Shown in pieces: positions 24,843 through 34,059 of a stretch of DNA of 64,000 bases (its first letter is position 1; the number at the start of each line of letters is the position of its first letter). The notes beneath the pieces are model-generated. The model was not told the origin of the DNA and searched no databases. It saw only the letters and a list, made by a program, of their open reading frames with translations. This stretch comes from CBDDKZ01 sp965230415 (GTDB lineage: Bacteria; Bacteroidota; Bacteroidia; Cytophagales; JAAEPT01), in the NCBI GenBank assembly GCA_965230415.1, contig CBDDKZ010000005.1:806001-870000 (forward strand). Direction: 5' to 3'. The position numbers were made by a program, and so were the translations under genes.

Positions 24843-27800
24843 TAGTTATTAGATAATTCTATTGTATTTGCCACATTAAACCCAAGGTGAGCTACCGAAG
24901 TAGGAACATCCTGACCTGGTAAGTAATAAGCCATTTGGTAGCTATAAGTTCCCGCTTCGAAGGATGGGATATCTGAAGGGATATCGATTTTAGTTGTAGG
25001 GTCCATGATTTCTGCTACACTGTTATAACTATCAATGCGTCCAATCAAAGAGATAAAGGCATTAGGAATTTGATAATCGATCGTAAAATCGCCATTGGCC
25101 TGTGATAATTTCACTGCATCCTGCAAACTCACGGAAGTAGTAGTACCCAATTTATCTTCCAAATCATGTTTCAGTTGATCGTATGCTTCTACGATGTCAG
25201 GGTTTAATTCTTTAGAACTCAATTGAACCAATGGTTCCAATTGTGCATCGGCAATACCATAACCTCTGAATTCTTCAGAAGAAAAGGTCTCTCCGGAAGC
25301 ACCGGTTCCGTCTAATTCAAGCTTTATGATACCCTGACTTTCTACTGACGTTACGTGTACATAATTAGCAAACTTGTCATTAAAAGTTCGGAAACTGCTG
25401 GTATGAAATGGATAACTGACAATAGTTATCGCATCCTCTACTATACTGTTTAAAGGAATTCCCTGTACGGCCACACCCGGCACATAGTCTGGTTCTTCCG
25501 GCAGTTCTCCCAGAGCGGCCTGCACAATTTGCAGTCGGTAGTCGCTATCTAATTCCAAACCTTCCGGAATAGGGAATTCAAAATTATACGCTCCTGTTCC
25601 CGGCTGTGCATTTGCATCCACCTGCATGCTTCTGCTTGCAAAAACGATGTTATCACCTTGCATGTAGCGCACTTCCCAAACACGATCTTCCGGTATTAGG
25701 AATGGATTATTTTGCTTGATAATTGTTTGTAGATAGCCCCTGTTGCTTTCTTCCGGATAAAAATTACGCATATCCGGTAGTGGGTAGCTGTAAGCAACGT
25801 TTTGATTAGATATCAGTATAGGTTCTTCTTTTGTTTTAAACCTCACATAAACCGGCTCGAGTGCATCCTTATATTCATGGCTGAAATTAGAAGTGGCTTC
25901 AGCTGTGTATTCCATTCTGAAAGTTTTTCCACCAGGCAATACTTCATTTGGGTAAAACGTGAATCTTTTCAAGTTGTTGGAAGGTCTTAAATCGCCAGCA
26001 ATTGGCATCACCCCATTGGGACACGTAGGGCAAATATCACCACAGTCTTCACAAACTATTGAGAAGGTAGATTCATCATGACCAATGGTATACACTACAT
26101 CCGACTCATCTTTATTTTCATGTTTGAAAGACAGGTTGTAGCCTACAGCATAAACCAATTCAATAGCTGGACGTGCAAAAACATCTACTGTTTCAATCAT
26201 TTCCGGTGTTTCACCATCTTGAGCCTGATATCCCGGTGTAGTGCGTAGCACTAAAGGCAAATCCAAGCTTCCGTCAATAGGCACATCACAAGTTTCACCT
26301 ACTTCCACGTTGGCATCCACCTTCTTCTTGAATGGACCTACTTCCACTTCTATTTCTACCACACCAACGAAATAGCTAGGGTTTGGCAGTTGGGCAAATA
26401 CCCCTGCTCTCAAGGCAAAAGAAACCAGTGTAATCTCAAAATTAAATCGCCCTCTCACGCCGGCGCTTACATCAACCTCACCTTTTAGATAGGCCTGCCC
26501 GGTTGCGTACCAACCTTTGATTCCACGCCCATCACCTTCAGGCTCCATGCCAGAGCAATATATTGGTACACTAGATTTACTTAACAAGACATCGACACCT
26601 GCCTCAACCGAAGCTCTAAAGCCGGCATAGATCTCACTCCTTTTTATTTTTATTTTACCTTCTGCTTTTGCCTCAACCTTGGCCCGAACACCAAAAGCAA
26701 ATCCTGCACCTGTATTCAAAGCAGCATAATCGATATCAACAGGAAGATTAATATCTGAGGGAAGAGGAGCAATGGGAGGTGTCGGTAAAATTGAACCACA
26801 AACCATGTAACTTCTTAACTCTAAGAAACCTAGAATTTCCACACCGATAGGTTCTAGTGGTTTACCCATATAAACATACCAATCGTCAGGCGAAACGTAG
26901 AACGACAAGGAACCTGCCTTATTATTTGGCTCATGAATACCTCTTATTACATCAACTACATTCACATAAACATTGAAGTTTCCGGATAATATTTTTTTGT
27001 CGATATCAAATTCTGTTAACCAATCTACACGAATACTTGGATCATCCTGTCCAGGTTCATTCAGGATATCAACAGCCCCCTCGAAAGCAATATAGTTTGG
27101 TGAAAAGCTCTCATTAAACTGTACAGTAAATTCTATATGACCATTAAACACATAATCTGAGGGTAGACTTTGTAGTCCAATACCGGCTTTTATACCCAGC
27201 GCGGTAGACTCGTTCGGGATTAAAAATGCTGATTTACACTGGAATTCACCATTATCCTTCTCTTCTTCAAGTTGAGTAATATATTCTGCATAAAGCGGGT
27301 TAGTTAAATCATCTTCATTAGCTGGTGCCAGGTGGTAATAGGCACCACCACTGAATGCATTAATTCCTACCGCAGGAAATATAGGAATGGCCGTTGGAAG
27401 CCCTACCTTGGCATAAGCATACCAATATTTAAAAGTTCCGTCATTCTCATTTTCGGCAGTCTTTCTACCAAACATACCTTCCACATAAATGTCAATATTC
27501 GGCTCAAATTTAGCTTCCAGGCAGCCACGGAAACCCGATCCGTAGATCAAATCCTCATTAAAGAGATCCACACGACCTTTTAAGCTCAATGCGCCTTGCT
27601 CTACTTCTACATAAATAGAGTTAAGCTCGGCTCTTGAAAATTTATACTTTTTGGTTTGCGCACTTTTCTGTGCCCAAAGTGTGAAAACCGTGCTGCCGCC
27701 AAAGCCGGCATTGTTATCCATAAAAGAAATGGCAATATCCAGTTTAGCACCTAATTCTTCGGTTTCTAACTTTTGAATGAGTTCGAGTCTTCGTAGGCTA

Positions 27801-29512
27801 ACCGGAAAATTTCCAACTTCATTTTTATTTTCAAGCGCGAAAGAACCGCGTAATTCAATTTTGGGAGATGCATGCGTTCTAAAAACAATATCTGAAAATT
27901 CCGCAGACATGCTCACGTCACTCTTTTCTGCACTTGCAGTTTCATTTGTTTTAGCGTCACCGCGATTGGCAATAATATCCACATTACCAAACAATACTGC
28001 TTCGGCCTGGAATTTCCCTTCTATGACATCCACGTCTACACGAGATCCTTTATCGAGGGTAACATTGGCCATCTTTAGTGCATTGAAATTAAGTGCACTT
28101 GTAACGTTCGCACTTAGCGAATAGTCCATGCCATTTCCTGATTCACTGGGAGTGATACTACCGGCAATGGCAATAGCGCCCGGTAGTTCTGCCGGTTGTT
28201 TTTGTAATTCTGTCACATCGGGTACACCACCCGTCCCGGTTCCCGACCCTGTTCCTGTACTGGAAGTCGTACCTGACTCCGTATCTGATTTTGAGACAGG
28301 CAATATAACTTCAGCAGCTAAAGCTCCTCCTACAAAATCATTGGTTCTGAATTCAACAGCAACCATCTTTAAGTAAAATTGCCAGTCTCCCATCTGGCCG
28401 TCTTTTGGCTCGATGAGGTTATTCCCTTGTATCAAACCCGAAAACCCATTTTCATCAATAACCAAATCAAAACCCTCTAATTCACGTGGGCTATCCTTGC
28501 TGGCATTTTGTAAACTCTCAGGCAACTTACAGTAAATATGCTCCAGGTATACGCCTTTCCATAAAGGTGAATTCCCTTTGTCGCTAACCTGTTCCAAAAC
28601 AGCTCCCAGTGATTCACTTTCTACGTTCTTCAATTCCGTATTATCCAAAATAAGGTTCTCTACTTTCATGGAAAAACCGGGTAGGTCGGGAGATTGAAAA
28701 CGATCTAATGAAATAGCTACCATCCATTCGTTCCAGCCGGTGATATCTACTTCAAAGTTGGCTTTAACACGCTCATTGACATCTGTTGAAGCTTTTCCAT
28801 CAGGCATCTCCGGCACAAGCACTTCACGTGAAAAAACAAGATCCGCGTTCAAGTGCAATTGCTCAAAACCGTCGCAACTAAAGACCATATACGTTTTTCT
28901 AGTATCGTTGGCAATAGCATGAATCTCCACCTTTGCTTCTTCTCCATCTTCAGGAGCACCTCCAAGTGGAATTTCTACCGTCTCAACCAAACCAATGGCT
29001 GCTGCTCCTGTGAACCCTCCCGATTTAGAAAAAGCAATATCAGAGCCGTAAAAATAAAGGTACTTTTTGCCATCACCATCGGGTTCCTCACCAACAGGAA
29101 AACGCATGCATATTGTAGCCAGACCTCCTGTAGGGGTAAATTTTATTTCTTTGAGAATAATCGCTGTATTAGGGTCCCCGTTCTTAGATGTGATCTTTAT
29201 TGGGAATTTCACCTCCTTACCATTCAGTATAGTCTGAAGGGTTGCATTGTCAGTTACTTTTCCATATAAGTCTTTTATCTCTGTAACCGCATCCTGAGCA
29301 TCTCCGACATATTCCTTAGCCAGATCGATTGGACTTCCATTAAATTGATACTGAGAGGCCTGTTCTTTAACGATATTCGTCTGTAAATATGATTTCGGAT
29401 CGCCAATGGAATTAGTTGAAAACCCTATAAAGGGTATACATAATAGCGCAAAGACTAACAATGTGCTTTTCTTTAAAAATCCCGCTTTTCTGTGGTAAGT
29501 TTTAAGGTCCAT
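24842..29512 (-). CDS. Large secreted beta-rich protein of unknown family
   Basis: 1556 residues from the ATG at 29512. I prefer this start because it opens a normal signal peptide (MDLKTYHRKAGFLKKSTLLV, then 'FALLCIPFIGFS'); an in-frame ATG at 29584 would put 24 further residues in front. Residues about 20-420 are beta-rich with no family recognised. A Ser/Thr/Gly linker ('SSTGTGSGTGTGG') lies near residue 420. The long middle region alternates Gly and charged residues in beta-strand style ('FGVRAKVEAKAEGKIKIK', 'GFRASVEAGVDVLLS'). A Cys cluster, C-x2-C-x3-C-x2-C ('CEDCGDICPTC'), lies near residue 1157. The C-terminal 400 residues look like further beta-sandwich domains. No sorting domain is visible. 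It is first in the operon with the FnIII and giant beta-helix genes. The strand pattern could suit a cell-surface or periplasmic scaffold, but the function is unknown. Confidence 0.8.
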   Translation of the reverse strand: MDLKTYHRKAGFLKKSTLLVFALLCIPFIGFSTNSIGDPKSYLQTNIVKEQASQYQFNGSPIDLAKEYVGDAQDAVTEIKDLYGKVTDNATLQTILNGKEVKFPIKITSKNGDPNTAIILKEIKFTPTGGLATICMRFPVGEEPDGDGKKYLYFYGSDIAFSKSGGFTGAAAIGLVETVEIPLGGAPEDGEEAKVEIHAIANDTRKTYMVFSCDGFEQLHLNADLVFSREVLVPEMPDGKASTDVNERVKANFEVDITGWNEWMVAISLDRFQSPDLPGFSMKVENLILDNTELKNVESESLGAVLEQVSDKGNSPLWKGVYLEHIYCKLPESLQNASKDSPRELEGFDLVIDENGFSGLIQGNNLIEPKDGQMGDWQFYLKMVAVEFRTNDFVGGALAAEVILPVSKSDTESGTTSSTGTGSGTGTGGVPDVTELQKQPAELPGAIAIAGSITPSESGNGMDYSLSANVTSALNFNALKMANVTLDKGSRVDVDVIEGKFQAEAVLFGNVDIIANRGDAKTNETASAEKSDVSMSAEFSDIVFRTHASPKIELRGSFALENKNEVGNFPVSLRRLELIQKLETEELGAKLDIAISFMDNNAGFGGSTVFTLWAQKSAQTKKYKFSRAELNSIYVEVEQGALSLKGRVDLFNEDLIYGSGFRGCLEAKFEPNIDIYVEGMFGRKTAENENDGTFKYWYAYAKVGLPTAIPIFPAVGINAFSGGAYYHLAPANEDDLTNPLYAEYITQLEEEKDNGEFQCKSAFLIPNESTALGIKAGIGLQSLPSDYVFNGHIEFTVQFNESFSPNYIAFEGAVDILNEPGQDDPSIRVDWLTEFDIDKKILSGNFNVYVNVVDVIRGIHEPNNKAGSLSFYVSPDDWYVYMGKPLEPIGVEILGFLELRSYMVCGSILPTPPIAPLPSDINLPVDIDYAALNTGAGFAFGVRAKVEAKAEGKIKIKRSEIYAGFRASVEAGVDVLLSKSSVPIYCSGMEPEGDGRGIKGWYATGQAYLKGEVDVSAGVRGRFNFEITLVSFALRAGVFAQLPNPSYFVGVVEIEVEVGPFKKKVDANVEVGETCDVPIDGSLDLPLVLRTTPGYQAQDGETPEMIETVDVFARPAIELVYAVGYNLSFKHENKDESDVVYTIGHDESTFSIVCEDCGDICPTCPNGVMPIAGDLRPSNNLKRFTFYPNEVLPGGKTFRMEYTAEATSNFSHEYKDALEPVYVRFKTKEEPILISNQNVAYSYPLPDMRNFYPEESNRGYLQTIIKQNNPFLIPEDRVWEVRYMQGDNIVFASRSMQVDANAQPGTGAYNFEFPIPEGLELDSDYRLQIVQAALGELPEEPDYVPGVAVQGIPLNSIVEDAITIVSYPFHTSSFRTFNDKFANYVHVTSVESQGIIKLELDGTGASGETFSSEEFRGYGIADAQLEPLVQLSSKELNPDIVEAYDQLKHDLEDKLGTTTSVSLQDAVKLSQANGDFTIDYQIPNAFISLIGRIDSYNSVAEIMDPTTKIDIPSDIPSFEAGTYSYQMAYYLPGQDVPTSVAHLGFNVANTIELSNN

Positions 29513-29584
29513 ACGTCCTAATATTTTTCCGTTTGTAACGATCATCCCTAAATTAGTATGCGTGAGAACTACCAAACGTGACAT

Positions 29585-29969
29585 TTTATTTTACTTTTTT
29601 TTACTTTTTTTACACAGCCCAAACAACAAAAACATAACCAGCTAACAAACAGAAACATACACACCGATCAAATACTACAATTTAAATTGTTTAAATTCTC
29701 ATTCACCCTTGTTTTGATAGAGAATAGAATGACAACTGTTGGCAGCACCTTACCGGCTTTACTCTAAGCGACTGCTACTTGATACCCATAAATTCAATAT
29801 TAATTGCTATGTTGAAAGTTAAAATTAAGCTGTAATTTTTCTCCAAATATGAGTTAGAAAAAAATAATATTCAAATAGTAATTTCGGATTATTCTTTTAT
29901 GTCAAAAAATAAAAAGCATTATTTTTTCGATAAAAAAATCACTGTAAATAATTGATTTATAGACCCGAC
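29585..29969. other. Intergenic region between the giant operon and the CHAT operon
   Basis: About 385 AT-rich bases between two minus-strand operons. It should hold the promoter of the giant operon and the end of the CHAT transcript. I found no good TAnnTTTG box on the minus strand and no clear terminator hairpin. A short palindrome, CAATTTAAATTG, lies near 29680. Confidence 0.4.
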
Positions 29970-32678
29970 TTATTTACCAATTAAGACAAAAGGTGCCCAA
30001 AAGTAGGGGTCTGCGAATTGCTTATCAGCTATCATTTTCAGCTTAGCCAGACGTAAAGGACTGGAAAACTCTCCTGAAATCGACTGCGTTTTAAAAACTT
30101 CTTTGTAGAATTCGACCATCAATTCACGTGTCGAAAGATCCGACACTTTCCAATAGGAGACAATCAGATTGTCTATTCCCGCATATAAAAAGGCCCTTGA
30201 CAAACCAATAAGGCCCTCACCTCTATTTACCTTGCCTAAACCGGTTTCACAAATGGGCAAAACAAGAAGAGATGCGCTCATGTTTAATTCATAGATTTCA
30301 TTACTAAATAGATGACCATCCTGTTGATATTTTTCGTTTGGAAAAAACAATATTTCCGAACGATCGGGGTAGCGCTCATTCACCTTACCATGCGTAGACA
30401 CGTGTATGATGTCGAATGATTGTTGCGTAAGTGTTTTAAAATCGTACTCATTGGCATTTTCGTTAATTTTAGTAACAATTTTAAGCTTCGACTTTGAAGC
30501 TACTCCTTCAATGAGCTTTACTTCTTTCACAGTTTCGTTTAAGTCGGGTTGAGTGGGTTCGAATGAAAAATCGCTCACTGCACATAGAAGCATGCTGTTC
30601 ACAGTACTTGCACCTGCCGTTTCTTTTCCCTGATAAAACAATGTTGCGGAGTAGACATAATTTATGGCATACTTTTTCACCAGATAGTTTATCTTCGAAT
30701 AGTCTTCTTCATCTATTCTGTTCTTACCGCAAATGAGTGTTTCAAATGGTACATAACTAAGTTCACCGTGCGGAATAATAATTAAACTGTTGTACTTACC
30801 GTTGAGGTGTTTTGGAATCAAGAGCGCTCCCAAAAACGAAGCACTGGACTGAAATTTACCCTTTACGTGATTCGATATGGTATTTTGTAAAGCCTTTACT
30901 TTTTTCACCGCGCGTTCATTCCACTTCTTATTATGTACATACAGCCCTTTTTTTGAAATTTCGAATATGTAAAGCCGTTGCGAATTTGGTGCAACGAAAT
31001 AATTAAGCATTACCCTTCCTACCGGAATCGAAGCAGACAATTCGGCTATGGAAACAGGTTTAATATCGTATTTGAGTTCATAATATTTCTTATGTTCCAA
31101 TTTCAAAGTGTCCAAAAATTGTGCAAAATCCTTATTTGCAGACCTCAACGAATCCATATATTGTTGTGAAGAAATGTTTCTATTCTTCTTTGCTTCGTAA
31201 AAGGCAATTCGTGACAACAGCTCTTGCTCTCTTATAAGCAGCTCGTGAGACACGTTTGCATAGTTATCTGCTTTCATATTGCTGACGGCCTCCAATAATA
31301 AGGAAGATTTGCTTTTCTCGACATAGTAAAAGGCTTTTTCTTCATATACTTTTTTCTTGAATGTAATTTCACTCAATTCCAATGAAATTCGAATTCCATC
31401 TTCTGCCAATTGCGCAATTGTATGGCCCAGGGCAATTTTATCGGATTGGGTTACAAGGGTCTTTCGCATGTTCTCGGCCACCAAAAACGAAGCGTCAATA
31501 CAGCTTATGGCCTCTTTTAAATCACTGCGAAGCAGGGTCTTGTTAAAGTGCTTTTTCTCCAAGGTTTCCGAACGAATTCTGAGTGTCGTTATTAATGTTT
31601 GATTGCTCAGATGGGCACCCTGCTTCAAAATGTAACTCCAAGTTTCTCCAGCAGAAATAGTGACATTATTCGCTTCCAGCGCTTTGTCTAAAATATGCAG
31701 TGCCTCTTCGTAGTCGCGCTTTGAACTAACTATCGCCGCCTGAAGGTTCAAGGTATTAGCCACTTCGGGATGCTTCTCACCATAACTCTCCTTATAAATG
31801 GCTAAAGCCCGACTTTGATAACTGTAAGCAGAATCCAGACTATTCTTCTCGAGCAGAATCCTTCCCATAAAGGAGTAAATAAATGCTTCCCCATTTCGAT
31901 TTCCGTTAGTAAGCTGCTTTTGTATCGCCAAAGAATTACCAAATTTATTTAATGCCGCTTCATAATCCCCTTTATTATAAAGAGAAACTGCCATATTATT
32001 CATAGCAGTAACTACCGACTGGTGCTTTTCTCCGTAGTAGTTTTTGTATATTTCCAGCGCTTGTTTATAATTCCGAAAAGCTGTTAAGGGTTTTTTTGAA
32101 GCCAATACAAGACCAAGGTTGTTATAGGTAGCAGCCAATGCAGGGTGTGCTTTCCCTAGGTGTTTTTCTTTTAATGTTAAGGCCTGCTTGTGATACTTCA
32201 CGGCCAGTTCATTGTTCCCTTTATACCAATGCACCAAACCCAAATTATTGAAACAATCAGCCATAATCAGAGAGGAGTCCGAAGCATTAATTTTCAGGTT
32301 TTCCATCGCTTTTTCTATAAAGTCCAGTCCAAGATCATGTCGGCCTTTGTATATCAAAATCGCTCCTTCTGTATTAAAGAGCTCTGCCTTAAGCAAATAA
32401 TCTGCTGTCAAACCCTCTAATATACGATCCGCTTGTTTAGCCGCATTAAGAGCAAGATCCAGATCACCGGAGCGTAGGGATGCCTTGGCCTGCACCAATA
32501 AAAGCAATGCTTTTTCTTTTCCTTCGGCTTTTTCTATTCGCTTATCAACCAGACCAAGCACCTCTTGGTACTGACCTTCCATAAGTTTGTTCTTCAATGA
32601 ATTTATTTCAGCCGCATTTTGAGCATATATGCACCAATTTGAAATAAGGAGTATACTAAAAATTAATTTTTTCTTCAT
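29970..32678 (-). CDS. TPR-CHAT caspase-like protease
   Basis: 902 residues. The start at 32678 is fixed by a TGATG overlap with the upstream stop and by the signal peptide (MKKKLIFSILLISNWCIYAQ). The N-terminal half has about eight to ten TPR repeats ('FNNLGLVHWYKGNNELAVKY', 'TYNNLGLVLASKKPLTAFRN'). A helical stretch follows, then a C-terminal CHAT domain (caspase HetF associated with TPRs, a clan CD fold). The likely catalytic dyad is His763 in 'IIHVSTHG' and Cys810 in 'LPICETGLG', followed by the usual 'GEGLIGLSRAFLYAGI'. Both residues are present, so activity is plausible. The signal peptide places it outside the cytoplasm. It is co-transcribed with an outer-membrane barrel. CHAT proteins of this type are common in Bacteroidota, but the substrate is unknown. 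Confidence 0.88.
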   Translation of the reverse strand: MKKKLIFSILLISNWCIYAQNAAEINSLKNKLMEGQYQEVLGLVDKRIEKAEGKEKALLLLVQAKASLRSGDLDLALNAAKQADRILEGLTADYLLKAELFNTEGAILIYKGRHDLGLDFIEKAMENLKINASDSSLIMADCFNNLGLVHWYKGNNELAVKYHKQALTLKEKHLGKAHPALAATYNNLGLVLASKKPLTAFRNYKQALEIYKNYYGEKHQSVVTAMNNMAVSLYNKGDYEAALNKFGNSLAIQKQLTNGNRNGEAFIYSFMGRILLEKNSLDSAYSYQSRALAIYKESYGEKHPEVANTLNLQAAIVSSKRDYEEALHILDKALEANNVTISAGETWSYILKQGAHLSNQTLITTLRIRSETLEKKHFNKTLLRSDLKEAISCIDASFLVAENMRKTLVTQSDKIALGHTIAQLAEDGIRISLELSEITFKKKVYEEKAFYYVEKSKSSLLLEAVSNMKADNYANVSHELLIREQELLSRIAFYEAKKNRNISSQQYMDSLRSANKDFAQFLDTLKLEHKKYYELKYDIKPVSIAELSASIPVGRVMLNYFVAPNSQRLYIFEISKKGLYVHNKKWNERAVKKVKALQNTISNHVKGKFQSSASFLGALLIPKHLNGKYNSLIIIPHGELSYVPFETLICGKNRIDEEDYSKINYLVKKYAINYVYSATLFYQGKETAGASTVNSMLLCAVSDFSFEPTQPDLNETVKEVKLIEGVASKSKLKIVTKINENANEYDFKTLTQQSFDIIHVSTHGKVNERYPDRSEILFFPNEKYQQDGHLFSNEIYELNMSASLLVLPICETGLGKVNRGEGLIGLSRAFLYAGIDNLIVSYWKVSDLSTRELMVEFYKEVFKTQSISGEFSSPLRLAKLKMIADKQFADPYFWAPFVLIGK

Positions 32679-33658
32679 CAAAATTTGTATTGGAATCCTA
32701 CTGAAACAACCCATTCTCTGGACAAACCATCCGGATTTAAGTGTCTTTTTCTTATGCGCCTACCCACAATCACCTTTACTCCCGATTTCACGCTAAAATT
32801 ATACCCACCGGCAAAAATCCCTGTTATTGCGCTCCCTTTACTTGTTCCGATATCGTCTGCAACTTTCACTCGTTCATCAGAATCCGGCAGCCCTTTCGTA
32901 TCTTCATTCAACCTATAAATATGTAAATAACCCACCGAAAAGTTAAATTTCGAGAATCTGAAATTGCGTTCCAGGCGAAACATTATATCTTCTCCCCTTT
33001 TCAATGCAATTGATACCGGGTAAAGCCTTGCGTCGTCAAATTTTTCCGTGTCTTTCCATGGACTCCAAAAAAAATTATTCTTATTCTCGTTAAAAGCATG
33101 CTGATAGCCGGCAGCCACCAACCATTTTCTCGTTTTAAAAGAAGTACCTAGTATTAAATCATAGGTTCCCAAACTCGGTTGATAGTACATAGGTAAACTA
33201 CGTCCTTCTACGGTAACATTCGCGTCACTCGTGGGAATTTTCCCTCCTATGGTACCAGCCCAGGAAAACCGTTCTGATGATTGCAAAACCCGGGTATAGC
33301 TAATAGTCACATCGCTTAAACCGCTTACTGTTCCCATAGGCCCGCTTGTGGAAGTATAAGGAAGTTTTACCTGAATATTATTAGTGGCTTTTATTGCAAT
33401 ATTTAATTCTATAGTTTGCGCCAAAATTACATCTTTAAAACGTGTTATCCCCACGTAATTGGAAAAATCCAAAGAACGAAACCGTATTTTCAAGTCCTTA
33501 TAAAAAGGTTGATCCGGCTTCATGGCGCCCATCGTACAAAAGCCCGCATCGCTACAACCCTGAGCATTACTTAAATATGTACCGCAAAGCAAAAAAATCA
33601 GAAAAGCAAATTGTCGTAATAGAAATTTAGGCCGATTAATAGAAAAGCGCATGAACAT
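32678..33658 (-). CDS. Outer-membrane beta-barrel protein
   Basis: 326 residues. A signal peptide ends near residue 32 ('CGTYLSNAQ'), followed by 'GCSDAGFCTMGAMKPDQ' and then alternating amphipathic strands ('IELNIAIKATNNIQVKLPY', 'KWLVAAGYQHAFNENKNN') ending with an aromatic residue ('VVSVGFQYKF'), as outer-membrane barrels do. The fold resembles transporter or phenol-degradation 'meta-pathway' type barrels, but I cannot assign a substrate. A start at the second ATG (residue 3) is possible. Its stop overlaps the start of the CHAT gene by one base, indicating translational coupling; the pair may act together at the envelope. Confidence 0.8.
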   Translation of the reverse strand: MFMRFSINRPKFLLRQFAFLIFLLCGTYLSNAQGCSDAGFCTMGAMKPDQPFYKDLKIRFRSLDFSNYVGITRFKDVILAQTIELNIAIKATNNIQVKLPYTSTSGPMGTVSGLSDVTISYTRVLQSSERFSWAGTIGGKIPTSDANVTVEGRSLPMYYQPSLGTYDLILGTSFKTRKWLVAAGYQHAFNENKNNFFWSPWKDTEKFDDARLYPVSIALKRGEDIMFRLERNFRFSKFNFSVGYLHIYRLNEDTKGLPDSDERVKVADDIGTSKGSAITGIFAGGYNFSVKSGVKVIVGRRIRKRHLNPDGLSREWVVSVGFQYKF

Positions 33659-33735
33659 TGGTCACATCATTTTACAATTTTTAAATTATAAGAATCTGAC
33701 AACTGTCACAACTTTAACTAACTTTTTTAACAGAA

Positions 33736-33769
33736 TTGTTTTTTTGACTGCCTAATTTAAATACCTTTG
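33736..33769 (+). promoter_or_regulatory. Promoter of the leader/aminotransferase operon
   Basis: A perfect Bacteroidota -7 box TACCTTTG lies at 33762-33769, with candidate -33 TTG at 33736-33738 (or TTTG at 33743-33746). The first leader ATG follows 6 bases after the -7 box, so the transcript has almost no 5' leader. Confidence 0.65.
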
Positions 33770-33775
33770 TTGCAT

Positions 33776-33835
33776 ATGAATTCGAATAACACAGCAATTG
33801 CAGTCATCGTGACAGTCGCACTTAGGTGCAGCTGA
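33776..33835 (+). CDS. Attenuator leader peptide 1
   Basis: 19 codons reading MNSNNTAIAVIVTVALRCS. It is rich in Ile, Val, Ala and Thr, as leader peptides of branched-chain amino acid or threonine operons are. It sits between a promoter and terminator 1. TGAGGATG at its stop (33833-33840) can pair with CATCCTCA (33869-33876) in the left arm and loop of the terminator. A ribosome reaching the stop would cover that segment and let the terminator form. A ribosome stalled in the Ile/Val/Thr run would leave it free. Confidence 0.75.
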   Translation: MNSNNTAIAVIVTVALRCS

Positions 33836-33863
33836 GGATGATCTATTGCTTTAAAAATATGCG

Positions 33864-33894
33864 AAGGCCATCCTCAAAAGGGATGGCCTTTTTT
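33864..33894 (+). terminator. Attenuator terminator 1
   Basis: Perfect 10-bp stem AAGGCCATCC / GGATGGCCTT (33864-33873 with 33881-33890), a 7-base loop, and a T run to 33894. It lies between leader peptides 1 and 2. Confidence 0.85.
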
Positions 33895-33909
33895 ATTTAC
33901 TAAACGAAA

Positions 33910-33972
33910 ATGATAACAATAAACACGGTCGCAATCGTCGCAGTCTCTATTTCAGACCCTCCCGGTCTGTAG
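33910..33972 (+). CDS. Attenuator leader peptide 2
   Basis: 20 codons reading MITINTVAIVAVSISDPPGL, with eight Ile/Val codons and two Thr codons. The last codons form a 6-bp hairpin, CAGACC / GGTCTG (33953-33958 with 33964-33969). The same segment (33959-33966) can pair with ACCGGAG (34013-34019) in terminator 2, leaving one bulged C. This gives a weaker but plausible antiterminator than the one for leader 1. Confidence 0.72.
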   Translation: MITINTVAIVAVSISDPPGL

Positions 33973-33996
33973 GTGAACGACTTTTGCCCTTATCTA

Positions 33997-34032
33997 AAGC
34001 CTTTCTCCGACAACCGGAGAAAGGCTTTTTTT
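33997..34032 (+). terminator. Attenuator terminator 2
   Basis: Perfect 13-bp stem AAGCCTTTCTCCG / CGGAGAAAGGCTT (33997-34009 with 34015-34027), loop ACAAC, then a T run. It ends 27 bases before the aminotransferase ATG. Confidence 0.88.
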
Positions 34033-34059
34033 ATAGCTAATTTCATAAACAATAAAACA

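Noticed and set aside
33973..34059. GTG start adding 29 residues to the aminotransferase
   Set aside because: The extension is translated from the terminator 2 hairpin and its flank and does not match the family N-terminus; the ATG at 34060 does.
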